64,000 nt of DNA from Alteromonas indica (GCA_003056425.1 PYVY01000012.1:1-64000), one strand, 5' to 3'. Positions 35,385 through 46,807 are shown, counted from the first letter of the stretch. A program made the numbers and translations. Notes: generated from the letters alone by a model not told the origin.

Positions 35385-36278
35385 ATGGCAATCTCTTATC
35401 GCAATATGCTGGCGTTCATTCGGGTCGCTGAGTCCTCTACGTTTGCCGAGGCGGCAGAAAAACTTCACCTCACGCAACCGGCACTATCGAGCGCGATAAA
35501 AAAAATGGAAGAGCAACTGGGCGGGAAGTTATTCAGTCGCAGTACACGCAGCGTAAAGTTAACACCTGAAGGAGAAACCTTATTACCCAGTGCACGGCGC
35601 TTGATAAACGATTGGGATGACACCTTCGAGGAAATTCAAAATCTGTTTGCCGTGCAACAAGGCCGGTTAACGGTGGCAGCCATGCCTTCGTTCGCGGAAT
35701 CACACTTACCGCCCATATTACAGCGTTACCATGCGGCGCATCCGAACATTCGCTTACGGGTACTGGATGTCGTCATGGAGGCGACCCTGGAGTCCGTACT
35801 AAGCACTAAAGCGGAAATTGGCTTTACGTTTGAACCAGAAAATTCGGACGGTCTGCATTTCGTCCCTTTGTTTGAAGATAAATTTGTGGCGGTACTGTAT
35901 CCGCAACACCCCCTGGCCAATCAACCCGCTGTAGCGTTCAGCCATTTGCTACAAAGCCCGTTTATCGCCATGAACCGGGGTTCGGCGGTACGTAAATGGA
36001 TAGAGGGAATTGCCGGTGACTTTGGGCATTTACATATTATTGCCGAAACCGGTCAGCTGGGCTCGGTAGGCCAGTTAATTTCACAAGGATTGGGCGTGTC
36101 GGTAGTACCGCAGTTATGTGAGCCACAAATGCGGCGCAACGGCCTGCTGTGTATACCGTTATCTGATAGCCCGCTGATAAAACAAGTGGGGATGGTAAAA
36201 GCAGCAAGAACCACGATGTCTGTTGCTGCTCAGACCTTATGGCAACAATGCTTAACGCAATGGGCCAAAACTGAATAA
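35385..36278 (+). CDS. LysR family transcriptional regulator
   Basis: 297 residues. N-terminal winged helix: MLAFIRVAESSTFAEAAEKL, LTQPALSSAIKKMEEQLGGKLFSRSTRSVKLTPEG. The C-terminal periplasmic-binding-like effector domain (about 90-295) includes LTVAAMPSFAESHLPPIL and QLGSVGQLISQGLGVSVVP. Divergent from scoAB with shared palindromes between them, so it probably regulates CoA-transferase expression. Effector unknown. Confidence 0.9.
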   Translation: MAISYRNMLAFIRVAESSTFAEAAEKLHLTQPALSSAIKKMEEQLGGKLFSRSTRSVKLTPEGETLLPSARRLINDWDDTFEEIQNLFAVQQGRLTVAAMPSFAESHLPPILQRYHAAHPNIRLRVLDVVMEATLESVLSTKAEIGFTFEPENSDGLHFVPLFEDKFVAVLYPQHPLANQPAVAFSHLLQSPFIAMNRGSAVRKWIEGIAGDFGHLHIIAETGQLGSVGQLISQGLGVSVVPQLCEPQMRRNGLLCIPLSDSPLIKQVGMVKAARTTMSVAAQTLWQQCLTQWAKTE

Positions 36279-36289
36279 ACGAGCCTCAC

Positions 36290-37048
36290 TTACCATTTTT
36301 TCTTCGGCGCAAACAACTCGTCAAGTTCATCCCGTTCGGCTTCCTGGCGTTTAGCCCGGTCTTGCGCGTTCACGCTTTTGAGATTGTCCTGAATCTCCCG
36401 TAGCCATTCTTTTAACGTGGCAATACGGCCAATAATATACTCATCGGGCTGGTTTTGATTTTCCAGTGCCGCAATCGCCTTTTCAAAATACTGGCGGCCC
36501 GAGCCCATCATATTTGATTGCATTGCAGCGCGGCCGCGCTTAATCAGGGTTTCAACATTAACTCTCAGCTGCAAGCGCTCTAAGGCTTTGTCTTCTTCAG
36601 CATAAACCCGGGTTTCTACCTTACCGCGCGAGTGTTCAGAGCGCAGTAATACGCGCAGTTTTTTAACCGCCTGAATATACTGAATAATCATTTTATCGTT
36701 ATCCGGCAGATTGAAGTCTGTGGCGGGAAGGGCAGTGGGATCGGCATTTTTGACCCGGTTTTCTGCATCGGCCACCCGTTGTTTAATATCGGATGGCCCG
36801 GCACCAGATTCTTGCATTGTCTTAAGTGCATTTAGCACCCGAATTTGCAGAATTTGCATCAGCTTGCCAGACACCGGCATATTCGAGCTGGCCATCAGCA
36901 CATTTTCAGTTTCATCAATAATGTTTTTTTGTTTACTGAGTTCAGCGCGACGATCGGCATCCATTTTTGCCTTATGTTGCTGAAAGGCATTGATGAAGAT
37001 AGCTGCGATGATCAACACAACAATCAGTATTATTATTATGGTAAACAT
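36290..37048 (-). CDS. Membrane-anchored coiled-coil protein of unknown function
   Basis: 252 residues from the ATG at 37048 (GGAAACC upstream); a start at 37093 would place a polar stretch before the membrane anchor. A single N-terminal hydrophobic segment FTIIIILIVVLIIAAIFINA is followed by a long charged helical region (QQHKAKMDADRRAELSKQKN and beyond) and a basic C-terminus ending in LDELFAPKKKW. I do not recognise a catalytic domain. Its position downstream of a sensorless histidine kinase on the same strand (84-base gap) may reflect cotranscription. Confidence 0.7.
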   Translation of the reverse strand: MFTIIIILIVVLIIAAIFINAFQQHKAKMDADRRAELSKQKNIIDETENVLMASSNMPVSGKLMQILQIRVLNALKTMQESGAGPSDIKQRVADAENRVKNADPTALPATDFNLPDNDKMIIQYIQAVKKLRVLLRSEHSRGKVETRVYAEEDKALERLQLRVNVETLIKRGRAAMQSNMMGSGRQYFEKAIAALENQNQPDEYIIGRIATLKEWLREIQDNLKSVNAQDRAKRQEAERDELDELFAPKKKW

Positions 37049-37132
37049 GAATGGTTTCCGTTCGCTATTTTTGGTTACCGCTTTGCCCTGCACAAAAGGC
37101 TAAACAACTGATTCTATTATTAACGGCAGAGT

Positions 37133-37837
37133 TTACGGTATTTTTACCTCAAATACACTGCCAGCGTATAAACCGCCATTACTCAGCGCGATAGATCCGG
37201 TCTTGTCGGGTTGGCTATGCGCATTGGCAATAAGCCGCGCAAAGAACAATCCCAGGCCAGTACGGCCCTGGCTTACCACACAATCTGCCAGTGCGGTCTG
37301 GCTTTGCCTGAGCATAGGTTCAGGATAGCCGTTACCATCATCTTCTACTTTAATCACTAAATAACCATCATCACAAAATGCACTTAGTTTGATACGCTGT
37401 TGGCCGTATCGCAGGGCATTAATTAGTGCATCGTTAATCAGCAAATAAAGCAGTTCGCTGTCCAGGTACCAGCTAAGGTTTTCGTCACATTCTACCTCTA
37501 CGCTAAACGCTTTGCGCTGCTTATACAGTCGTACCGAACCCATTACATCTTCCAATAAATCTGCGATAAAGCATTTGTCGACGGTAATGGGCAGGTTATC
37601 CAGTTGTGCGCGATATAACGACAATAGTTGCACCAGACTGGTATTTAAGCGGGTCGCTTCATAATGTACATCGGCCACCTGGTTGCTGGCCTGGGTATTT
37701 GCCGGGTCAAGCGTTTCACTAAGTTGTTCTATTGATTGAATCAGTAGACAAAGAGAGTTCTTCATATCATGTACGGCAGCGGCCAGTACCGAAGAAAAGT
37801 CGATATTTTGTGGGGCGGATGAAGGTGTGTCGGGCAT
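37133..37837 (-). CDS. Soluble histidine kinase without sensor domain
   Basis: 234 residues, no membrane segment. The phospho-acceptor helix AAAVHDMKNSLCLLIQSIEQ carries His23. The ATPase part has the N box LINDALINALRYGQ, the G1 box VEDDGNGYPEPM, and the G2 box GRTGLGLFFARLIA. There is no PAS, GAF or periplasmic domain, and no response regulator is adjacent. The two receiver-TPR proteins in this window (5881-7578 and 28180-29838) also lack kinases nearby and are possible partners, which is inference only. Confidence 0.85.
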   Translation of the reverse strand: MPDTPSSAPQNIDFSSVLAAAVHDMKNSLCLLIQSIEQLSETLDPANTQASNQVADVHYEATRLNTSLVQLLSLYRAQLDNLPITVDKCFIADLLEDVMGSVRLYKQRKAFSVEVECDENLSWYLDSELLYLLINDALINALRYGQQRIKLSAFCDDGYLVIKVEDDGNGYPEPMLRQSQTALADCVVSQGRTGLGLFFARLIANAHSQPDKTGSIALSNGGLYAGSVFEVKIP

Positions 37838-37977
37838 ACAGATCTTTCGTCGAACTTCGTTAACTGCTTATGCTAGTATCTAACAAAATCACCGTGTTTG
37901 CCTGTTTTTTTGCATAAGCTAGCACTTATAACAAAAATGACTATAGAAATGCATGCGGGATTTCGTTATAACACTAG

Positions 37978-38994
<1,017 letters not shown>

Positions 38995-39030
38995 GCCGGT
39001 AGCGCTCCCCGTATCGAGATTACACGGGCG

Positions 39031-40401
39031 TTAACACTCAATAATATTGACTGCCAGACCGCCACGCGCGGTCTCTTTGTATTTGGTTTTCATATCATTC
39101 CCCGTATCCCGCATGGTTTTGATGACTTTATCCAACGATACCTTATGTTCGCCGCTGCCACGCATGGCTAGCCGTGATGCATTAATCGCCTTTATAGCCC
39201 CCATTGCGTTACGTTCAATACAGGGTACCTGAACCAAGCCGCCAACCGGGTCACAGGTCAATCCAAGATTATGCTCCATACCAATTTCTGCGGCGTTTTC
39301 CACGGCCAGCACGGTTCCGCCCATTATTTCGGTTAAGGCTCCCGCCGCCATGGAGCACGCGACCCCAACTTCACCCTGACAGCCTACCTCAGCGCCACTT
39401 ATCGAGGCATTTTCCTTATATAAAATCCCAATAGCCCCAGCGGTAAGCAAAAAGCGCGCAGCGGTTTCAGTATCCACCGGTCGAATGAATTTATCGAAAT
39501 AATGCAATACGGCGGGGATAATACCGGCGGCACCGTTGGTGGGGGCGGTGACTACCCGACCGCCAGCGGCATTTTCTTCATTAACCGCGAGGGCGAATAA
39601 ATTGACCCAGTCAAGTGTTTGCATCGGATCAGAGGTATTTTCGGTTTGCAAACGGCGATATAAACCGGGTGCTCGGCGCACTACTTTCAGGCCGCCGGGT
39701 AATATCCCTTCGCTTTCGATACCGCGCTGAACCGAAGCTTTCATGGTTTGCCAGATACCAAATAAGGTATCTTTAACTTCATGCTCGGGCCGCTGCACAG
39801 CTTCATTTTTAAGCATTAGTGAAGAAATCCGCATACCGTGCGTTTTGCACAGTGCCAGCAGGGTTTCTGCGGTTTTAAACGGGTAGGGGACCTGTGTTTG
39901 CATAGCCTTAGCATGGGACTTGGTGGCAGCAAAATCTTCCGCCTTGATAATAAACCCGCCTCCAATACTGAAATAGGTTTGCTCACGTAATAGCGTTTTA
40001 CCTTCATAAACATAAAACGTCAGGGCATTGGCATGTTGCGGCAATGTCTTACGGCGGTGAAATACAATGGCGTCTTTATTGGGAAAACGGACTTCATGGG
40101 AGCCGTTTAACAATATACGTTGGCTGGCGTCTATCTGTTCGAGCCAGCTATCAATAGCATCGACATCGATGGACTCTGGCGCTTCACCTAACAAGCCCAG
40201 GATAACCGCCTTACCCGTACCGTGGCCCTTACCGGTTTGACCCAACGAACCAAATAAGGCTACTTTAATACTGGTTACGCGGGTTAGCTGACCGGTATGC
40301 TGAAGTTCACTCACAAACTCAGCGGCAGCACGCATTGGCCCTACCGTATGCGAACTGGAAGGCCCGATACCGATACTAAACATATCAAAAACACTAATCA
40401 T
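39031..40401 (-). CDS. sdaA: L-serine ammonia-lyase (iron-sulfur type)
   Basis: 456 residues, beta and alpha domains fused as in SdaA/SdaB. N-terminal [20 protein letters not shown]. The cysteines for the 4Fe-4S cluster are in [20 protein letters not shown] and [20 protein letters not shown]. Converts L-serine to pyruvate and ammonia. Third in a pabB-nudL-sdaA run on the minus strand, the same order as in E. coli, although a 118-base gap precedes it. Confidence 0.94.
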   Translation of the reverse strand: MISVFDMFSIGIGPSSSHTVGPMRAAAEFVSELQHTGQLTRVTSIKVALFGSLGQTGKGHGTGKAVILGLLGEAPESIDVDAIDSWLEQIDASQRILLNGSHEVRFPNKDAIVFHRRKTLPQHANALTFYVYEGKTLLREQTYFSIGGGFIIKAEDFAATKSHAKAMQTQVPYPFKTAETLLALCKTHGMRISSLMLKNEAVQRPEHEVKDTLFGIWQTMKASVQRGIESEGILPGGLKVVRRAPGLYRRLQTENTSDPMQTLDWVNLFALAVNEENAAGGRVVTAPTNGAAGIIPAVLHYFDKFIRPVDTETAARFLLTAGAIGILYKENASISGAEVGCQGEVGVACSMAAGALTEIMGGTVLAVENAAEIGMEHNLGLTCDPVGGLVQVPCIERNAMGAIKAINASRLAMRGSGEHKVSLDKVIKTMRDTGNDMKTKYKETARGGLAVNIIEC

Positions 40402-40519
40402 AAACGTATAGACATCCTTACCTGTTATAGTGCGATCTTGCCTGTACCACTCGTGAACTACAATACAGAAATGCTAATCAGGTGATAAGAATAGCTAATC
40501 AGATGTAAATAAAAGTTGG

Positions 40520-41098
40520 CTAATCGTCAGGGCTGATATGGTGGGACAAATTCCGCAAAATGGCAGCGGTCGCGCCCCAAATCATCCGCTCACCCCAGGC
40601 AATAAAATAGATCGGAAAAGGTTCGTTGTGGCGATGAGCATAGTGAATTAAGTGATTTTTCTTATCCATTAAATGGGCTAACGGAACATCAAACACACTG
40701 GCGACTTCATTGCTGTCGATGGCATATTGAAAGCCCGGATCAACAAAGCCCACCACGGGGGTTATCTGGTAGCCGCTGATGGTGCGATAAACCGGCATGG
40801 CGCCAATAACCTCAACCTGCGCAGGCGGGATCCCGACTTCTTCCATCGCTTCGCGAGTAGCCGTATCAAACAATGATGTATCCTGCGTTTCAAAGCCGCC
40901 CCCGGGAAAGCTTATTTGCCCAGGGTGATGGCGTAAATGCAGGGCTCGCTCGGTAAACAACACATGTAAGCCGTCAGGATATTCAAGTAGCGCAATGAGG
41001 ACTGCTGCATCCCGCCCAGGCTGTTGCAGCGGAAAGTCAGGCTCCAGGTGTACCCGCCGTATATGCTGAAAACGGGCTAAAAACTGACGGCGGTTCAC
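40520..41098 (-). CDS. nudL: CoA pyrophosphatase NudL (Nudix)
   Basis: 192 residues. Nudix box GGGFETQDTSLFDTATREAMEEVGI in the form G-x5-E-x7-REAMEEVG (about residues 66-90), preceded by HPGQISFPGG, the CoA-diphosphatase UPF0035 motif. Hydrolyses CoA to 4'-phosphopantetheine and 3',5'-ADP. Its start overlaps the end of pabB by 4 bases. Confidence 0.92.
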   Translation of the reverse strand: MNRRQFLARFQHIRRVHLEPDFPLQQPGRDAAVLIALLEYPDGLHVLFTERALHLRHHPGQISFPGGGFETQDTSLFDTATREAMEEVGIPPAQVEVIGAMPVYRTISGYQITPVVGFVDPGFQYAIDSNEVASVFDVPLAHLMDKKNHLIHYAHRHNEPFPIYFIAWGERMIWGATAAILRNLSHHISPDD

Positions 41099-42513
41099 AA
41101 CATATCTTCCAGTGCCGGAAGTATTCGGGAAACTTTGTCCAGCGTTTCCTGGTATTCCTGTGATTCATCAGAATCAAGCACAATGCCGCCCCCGGCCCAG
41201 CAATATAATTGCTGGTTTTCAGCCAGTAAGGTTCGAATGGTGATACTGGAGTCCATATCTTGTTTGATGCCATAGTACATAATACTGCCACAATAAATAT
41301 TGCGTCGGTCAGGCTCCAGCTCCTCAATTATTTCCATCGCACGTATTTTGGGCGCGCCGGTGATTGAGCCCCCCGGAAACGCGCCAGCGAGTAAATCCAG
41401 CGCGCACGCATCGGGGCAAAGCTGGCCCTCTACCGTGCTTACCATATGATGCACCGCAGCATAGGATTTCAACGCGAATAAATGGGGCACATGAACACTA
41501 TGGGGCTGACAATGTTTACTTAAATCATTGCGTAACAAATCAACAATCATCAGGTTTTCGGCGCGATCTTTGTTGGCGCAGAGTAACGCTTGGGCGCTTT
41601 GGTTATCTTGCTCGACACAGCTGTATCGGGGGCGTGTGCCCTTGATAGGCTTGGACTGCACCTTGCCCTCGTTTACCGCAATAAAACGTTCGGGCGAGAT
41701 ACTTAAGATACAGCTTTGTTCCAACCGGATAAAGGCACTAAAAGGCGTATTATTGGTATCGCGTAACCGCTGATACGCTTGCCACTCACTACCCCGGTAT
41801 GGCGCGCTGAAGCGTTGTGCCATGTTTATCTGGTAGCAATCTCCGGCCACAATATACTGATGGATACGTCGTAGCGCCTGGGTGTAAGTTTGCTGCGACA
41901 AATTCGATTGCCAGGGGCCGGTTAAACCAAAACTGGGGGCAGCGGCCGGGTTGTGCTGATACCAGGCTTGTTCGTGTAACGGGGCAATATGCGCCAGGCG
42001 GCAATGATACAGTTTACCGGTGTGAGTGTCGGCAATCACAGATTGCTCAAACAAGCCTATTGCCATATCTGGGCAAAGGTAGGGCGAGGGGTTATGTTCA
42101 GGCAACGTTTCGTAGTAGCGGCCCAGGTCATAACCGCACAGCCCGGCGGCGCCTACCAAGAAAGGCAACTGGTGATATAAAGCCGGGTTATTACAGCGCA
42201 ATGGCTGGTGACCAAAATGACTGTCCATTAATGTTTTCACACAGGCCAGCGGCGCGCCCGCGTGCTTTACCGCAGATTGGCTGGCAGCACCCGGTCGGTT
42301 ATCGGTGACATAAACCGTATTCTGCTTGGCCGTGACCATCCAGGCAGGTTGCCATAGCATAATATGATAGCGGCCGTCCTGGGCGCTTGCGCTATCAAAC
42401 AGCATGGACCAGGCGGCTTGTTCGATGCGACTGAACACATCATAAATACTGATACCGGCAGGCAGTGTAACCGGGTCAATAATAAGTGAGTGCGGGGTGT
42501 TGGGTTGAATCAT
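41095..42513 (-). CDS. pabB: Aminodeoxychorismate synthase component I
   Basis: 472 residues from the ATG at 42513; an upstream start at 42603 would add 30 hydrophobic residues not found in the family. Chorismate-binding enzyme of folate synthesis making 4-amino-4-deoxychorismate with PabA. Motifs: YQINMAQRFSAPYRG, SPERFIAVNEGKVQSKPIKG (active-site lysine in PIKGT), DRAENLMIVDLLRNDLS, HMVSTVEGQL, LLAGAFPGGSITGAPKIRAM, and the C-terminal WAGGGIVLDSDESQEYQE. Normal length; first gene of the pabB-nudL-sdaA run. Confidence 0.94.
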   Translation of the reverse strand: MIQPNTPHSLIIDPVTLPAGISIYDVFSRIEQAAWSMLFDSASAQDGRYHIMLWQPAWMVTAKQNTVYVTDNRPGAASQSAVKHAGAPLACVKTLMDSHFGHQPLRCNNPALYHQLPFLVGAAGLCGYDLGRYYETLPEHNPSPYLCPDMAIGLFEQSVIADTHTGKLYHCRLAHIAPLHEQAWYQHNPAAAPSFGLTGPWQSNLSQQTYTQALRRIHQYIVAGDCYQINMAQRFSAPYRGSEWQAYQRLRDTNNTPFSAFIRLEQSCILSISPERFIAVNEGKVQSKPIKGTRPRYSCVEQDNQSAQALLCANKDRAENLMIVDLLRNDLSKHCQPHSVHVPHLFALKSYAAVHHMVSTVEGQLCPDACALDLLAGAFPGGSITGAPKIRAMEIIEELEPDRRNIYCGSIMYYGIKQDMDSSITIRTLLAENQQLYCWAGGGIVLDSDESQEYQETLDKVSRILPALEDML

Positions 42514-42718
42514 GTAAAGCAATAACCTGTAAACATTAAATGGTATCAAGACGAAGGCGTATACCCACACGCAAAACGTCGCCTGCTGGTGGCGCATCTG
42601 CATAAGACAGACTTAACTACCTGTCCGCGCTTTTCGATGGTGCCAGCTACGCAGATGCGCTAGTATACGGATTTTTAAGCCATACACACCACATAAAGGC
42701 TAGTTTTAAGAGGACGCC

Positions 42719-44248
42719 ATGACCGTTATCCGTCAACAAGACTTTATCGATAGTATCGAAGATGCACTGCAGTTTATTTCTTACTATCATCCCCTTGATT
42801 ATGTTAAAGCCGTTGAAAAGGCTTATCTGAAAGAACAAAGCCAGGCCGCCAAAGATGCCATGGCCCAGATTCTGATAAATTCACGTATGTCTGCCGAAGG
42901 CAAACGGCCATTGTGTCAGGATACCGGAATTGTTACCTGTTTCGTCAAAATTGGCATGGGGGTAAGCTGGGATAAGACAGATCTAACCGTGCAGCAAATG
43001 GTTGATGAAGGTACACGCCGGGCTTATACCAATGCCGACAACCCGCTACGCGCGTCTATTGTCGAAGACCCGGCCGGCGCGCGGAAGAATACCAAAGATA
43101 ATACGCCGGCGGTGGTGCACATTGATATGGTGCCAGGCGACCAGATAGAAGTGATGATCGCAGCCAAAGGAGGCGGCTCAGAAAATAAATCCAAAATGGT
43201 CATGTTAAACCCCAGCGACGATATCGTGGAATGGGTGCTCAAAACATTACCTACCATGGGCGCTGGCTGGTGTCCTCCTGGCATGTTGGGTATAGGTATC
43301 GGCGGAACTGCTGAAAAAGCGGCAGTGTTAGCCAAAGAAAGCCTGATGGACCCGGTTGATATTCAGGAACTGATGGATCGTGGCGCTCAAACCACCGAGG
43401 AAAAATTGCGTCTGGAACTGTTTAAAAAGGTTAATGGTCTGGGTATCGGCGCTCAGGGGCTAGGCGGTCTGACCACGGTAGTTGATGTTAAAATAAAATC
43501 CGTTCCTACACATGCCGCCTCCAAACCGGTCGCGTTAATTCCAAACTGTGCAGCTACCCGCCACGCGCACTTTCATTTAGATGGCAGTGGTCCGGCAGAG
43601 TTAAAGGCACCAAAACTGGAAGAATGGCCTGAAGTGACCTGGGAAGTCGGCGAAAACACCCGCCGGGTGAATTTAGATACGGTTACCAAGCAGGATATCC
43701 AGGACTGGAAAGTGGGTGAAACTGTGTTGTTGTCCGGCAAAATGCTGACTGGCCGGGATGCGGCGCACAAGCGCATTCAAACCATGATGGATAACGGCGA
43801 AGGGTTGCCCGAAGGGGTTGATTTAACCAACCGGTTTATCTACTACGTGGGACCGGTAGATGCGGTAGGCAGCGAAGTGGTTGGCCCGGCAGGCCCCACC
43901 ACAGCCACCCGAATGGATAAATTTACCGATCTGATGCTTGAGCAAACAGGTTTGATAGGTATGATTGGCAAAGCTGAACGCGGACCTGCGACAGTCGACT
44001 CCATCGCCAAGCATAAGGCTGTATATCTAATGGCCGTGGGCGGCGCTGCTTATTTGGTTTCCAAGGCGATTAAGAAATCCCGGGTTGTGGCATTTGAAGA
44101 TTTGGGTATGGAAGCCATCTACGAATTTGAAGTCGAAGATATGCCAGTTACAGTAGCCGTAGATAGCACCGGGGCGAATGCTCACCAAACCGGGCCGGCT
44201 ATCTGGAAAGCAAAAATAGAAGAGCTCGATAGTGCCATGAGTAAATAA
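42719..44248 (+). CDS. Class I fumarate hydratase (iron-sulfur)
   Basis: 509 residues, FumA/FumB type. N-terminal alpha part with RPLCQDTGIVTCFVKIGMG (cluster cysteine), KGGGSENKSKMVMLNPSD, GAGWCPPGMLGIGIGGTAEK (cluster cysteine), and PNCAATRHAHFHLDG (cluster cysteine). The C-terminal beta part has LLSGKMLTGRDAAHKRI, YYVGPVDAVG, VGPAGPTTATRMD, and GKAERGP. Interconverts fumarate and malate in the TCA cycle. Followed by a clear terminator at 44289-44313. Confidence 0.94.
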   Translation: MTVIRQQDFIDSIEDALQFISYYHPLDYVKAVEKAYLKEQSQAAKDAMAQILINSRMSAEGKRPLCQDTGIVTCFVKIGMGVSWDKTDLTVQQMVDEGTRRAYTNADNPLRASIVEDPAGARKNTKDNTPAVVHIDMVPGDQIEVMIAAKGGGSENKSKMVMLNPSDDIVEWVLKTLPTMGAGWCPPGMLGIGIGGTAEKAAVLAKESLMDPVDIQELMDRGAQTTEEKLRLELFKKVNGLGIGAQGLGGLTTVVDVKIKSVPTHAASKPVALIPNCAATRHAHFHLDGSGPAELKAPKLEEWPEVTWEVGENTRRVNLDTVTKQDIQDWKVGETVLLSGKMLTGRDAAHKRIQTMMDNGEGLPEGVDLTNRFIYYVGPVDAVGSEVVGPAGPTTATRMDKFTDLMLEQTGLIGMIGKAERGPATVDSIAKHKAVYLMAVGGAAYLVSKAIKKSRVVAFEDLGMEAIYEFEVEDMPVTVAVDSTGANAHQTGPAIWKAKIEELDSAMSK

Positions 44249-44288
44249 CGCCGACAGCGCGTTGAGCAAACTCCTGGTTATAACACAA

Positions 44289-44313
44289 CGGGCGCCTGAA
44301 GGTGCCCGTTTTT
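44289..44313 (+). terminator. Rho-independent terminator after fumarase
   Basis: Stem CGGGCGCC / GGTGCCCG (one G-T pair) with loop TGAA at 44289-44308, followed by five T. Confidence 0.85.
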
Positions 44314-44365
44314 GTATTGAATTGGGGCACGTGTTACCTCCTTTAGTTATTCTCACTGGATTACC

Positions 44366-45955
44366 ATGTTAGAAGTAAATATGACGTTAGTCGGCATACT
44401 GGTTGCTGCACTATTCGCCGGTATGGGTATCGGGATGCTTATCGGCGCGACCGTCGCCCGGCGTAAAAGTCATCAGCAGTACCAGGCCGTAGCACAGCAA
44501 CTGGCGTTATTACAGCAGCAGGCTGCTTATACCGAGCAACAATTGCAACATCAGTTAGACGATAGCCGTGACGAAGCTAACCGTTATCAGGAAAAGCTTT
44601 ACCATACGCAAACGCAGCTAGGCGAATTAACGGCCAAGGCCACTCAGTTGGAACGCCTGGAACAAACCCATACAGCGTTACAGGATAGCTATCGCACCTT
44701 GCAGGATGAAATGGCAGCACTTAATGCCCGCTTCACTGCGCAGCAGGCTACATTTACCACTTCACAACAAGCCAGTGAAGAAAAGCTGCAATTGATGGAA
44801 GCGGCGGAGCAGCGCTTACAAACCCAGTTTGAAAATCTTGCCAACCGCATTTTCAGTGAAAAAAGTGCGTCATTCAGCCAGCTTAATAAATCCGGTTTAG
44901 ATGCGTTGTTAACCCCACTCAAAGAACAGATTGACGGTTTTAAACGCCAGGTCAGCGAGCAATATAGCCGTGAAGGCCAGGAGCGAGCCTCCCTTAAAAC
45001 CGAAATTGTCTCGCTAAAAGCGCTCAACCAACGCATAACCGAAGAAGCTGCTGCGCTCACAATGGCACTTAAAGGCGATAACAAAAAGCAAGGGAATTGG
45101 GGCGAGGTGGTGCTTGAACGTATTCTTAAAGAATCTGGGTTGCGCGAAGGGCACGAATTTGAAACCCAGGTGTCGGCCCGCTCCCGTGAAGGCAAATTGC
45201 AACAGCCTGATGTAGTGGTGCACTTACCTAACGATAAAGACGTCATTATCGATGCTAAAATGAGCTTATCGGCTTATGAGCGCTACTTTAACGCCGCTGA
45301 CGAAGTAAGCCGGGAGCGCTGGCTTAAAGAGCATGTGACCTCGGTAAGAACCCATATAAGAGGGCTTGGCGCAAAAGATTATCAAGAGTTGGATGCGCTG
45401 CGAACCCTCGACTATGTGTTGATGTTTATTCCCGTTGAGCCAGCCTTCTTACTGGCAATAGAAGCAGATCCGGAACTGGTGACCATGGCGCTCAATCACA
45501 ACATTATGTTGGTTAGCCCAACGAATTTACTGGTGGCGTTACGGACAATTAACAATATCTGGCAGTACGAATACCAAAATCAGAATGCCCAGCGCATTGC
45601 TAGCCAGGCGGCGCGGATGTACGATAAATTCACCGGGTTTGTTGCCGACATGGATAAAATTGGCAAATCATTGGAAGCGACGCAAAAGCATTTTGATGGG
45701 GCCTTCAATAAACTTTCAACAGGTAAAGGCAACCTGGTCAGGCAAATCGAGCAGTTTCGTAAACTCGGTGTACAACCGAATAAAAAACTGCCTGATGCGC
45801 TAACTCGACAGGCTGCCGCTGACGCCGACGATGATGACGACCTCGACCTGGTTAGTCATCAAAGCAAATCAACTTACCCCGATGAAAACACACAACAGCC
45901 GCCTGAACCTGATTTTAAAAAGGAAGGCGAGGGAAGTATAGATTCTCCCTCCTGA
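44366..45955 (+). CDS. rmuC: DNA recombination protein RmuC
   Basis: 529 residues; an internal ATG at 44381 is an alternative start. An N-terminal membrane anchor (about residues 7-28, GILVAALFAGMGIGMLIGAT) is followed by a long coiled coil (about 35-190). The RmuC nuclease-fold domain follows: KQGNWGEVVLERILKESGLR, QPDVVVHLPNDKDVIIDAKM, YVLMFIPVEPAFLLA, and NIWQYEYQNQNAQ. It limits inversions at short inverted repeats in E. coli. The C-terminal tail is acidic and disordered. Confidence 0.93.
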   Translation: MLEVNMTLVGILVAALFAGMGIGMLIGATVARRKSHQQYQAVAQQLALLQQQAAYTEQQLQHQLDDSRDEANRYQEKLYHTQTQLGELTAKATQLERLEQTHTALQDSYRTLQDEMAALNARFTAQQATFTTSQQASEEKLQLMEAAEQRLQTQFENLANRIFSEKSASFSQLNKSGLDALLTPLKEQIDGFKRQVSEQYSREGQERASLKTEIVSLKALNQRITEEAAALTMALKGDNKKQGNWGEVVLERILKESGLREGHEFETQVSARSREGKLQQPDVVVHLPNDKDVIIDAKMSLSAYERYFNAADEVSRERWLKEHVTSVRTHIRGLGAKDYQELDALRTLDYVLMFIPVEPAFLLAIEADPELVTMALNHNIMLVSPTNLLVALRTINNIWQYEYQNQNAQRIASQAARMYDKFTGFVADMDKIGKSLEATQKHFDGAFNKLSTGKGNLVRQIEQFRKLGVQPNKKLPDALTRQAAADADDDDDLDLVSHQSKSTYPDENTQQPPEPDFKKEGEGSIDSPS

Positions 45956-46807
45956 CAGCCAGCAAGAGAAGGGCGTGGCGAAGGAGCGGCGCAATGCTGT
46001 TCGCCGCCTTCGCCCTATACTGCCTTAAGTTTATACAGCCTTGAGCCAGACAACAGCCTTGAGCCAGACCACACACTTTTGCTGTCAAACAGCCTTCAGC
46101 CCCTACCAGCCGGGTGCGCAAAAAACTGTCCTTACTAGGCAAAAAGGCTGATAGGTAGGCGGATCGGGTACCACCACCTCTCGCTTCACCCTTGGTTCCA
46201 GTACTAGCGGATAATCCAGCTTGATAACCGGGCAAAAGTGCATCAGGGTATAGCGCTACGTATTATCAGGGGCTAACCTCCCAATCAGTGAGATCTAGGC
46301 AAAAGCACTGTGCGCGCCGAAACGCCTGAGCAAAGTAGGCTGTGCATTCGTTCTGCTAAGAGGGTGTTGGTTGAGGATAGGCTAACCGGGGCTATGGCAC
46401 TCAAGGGTGGACGCTTAAGGTATGGCATTTAAGCTTCGATAACGGGGATGATGATAACCCGGAGACGGTAACCAAAGCTAAGCAATACGAGCACTGTAAT
46501 AGTGCGTGCTGGCGTGGTTTCACGTTGGTACAATGAGTCAACGGTGTACATCGTCCGGTGCGGATTTTGGCCAGCGGCCCCGAGCCCTGGAAACTGGACG
46601 CCAGCACCGCGTTTTGTAACGAGGGGGCGGGACATTGGCTGGGGTGTACGATCCCGGTCAGGCGCAGGTGTCCCCCGCATTGCATTGCATCGCATTGTAA
46701 CGCGTAACGCTTAGTATGTTTGGGCTAACCCGGATTTGCGCCAGATTACAACGGCGCTATAAAATCGGCAGCATAAAACTTTCATCAATAAATACCTAGA
46801 GGTGCGT
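45956..46807. other. Gene-free 850-bp stretch with hairpin and duplicated 17-mer
   Basis: Open frames here are short, overlap one another on both strands and resemble nothing. The stretch contains an imperfect hairpin at 45977-46014 (GGCGAAGG...CGGCG pairing with CGCCGCCTTCGCC, two-base bulge), probably the rmuC 3' end. A direct repeat of ACAGCCTTGAGCCAGAC at 46035-46051 and 46053-46069 is also present. The rest is featureless to my reading. Confidence 0.5.

Noticed and set aside
41817..42308. 163-codon plus-strand open frame inside pabB
   Set aside because: Overlaps a gene with all expected catalytic motifs and has no recognisable content.
44689..45246. 185-codon minus-strand open frame inside rmuC
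   Set aside because: Ser/Arg/Cys-rich shadow frame of a conserved gene with no domain.
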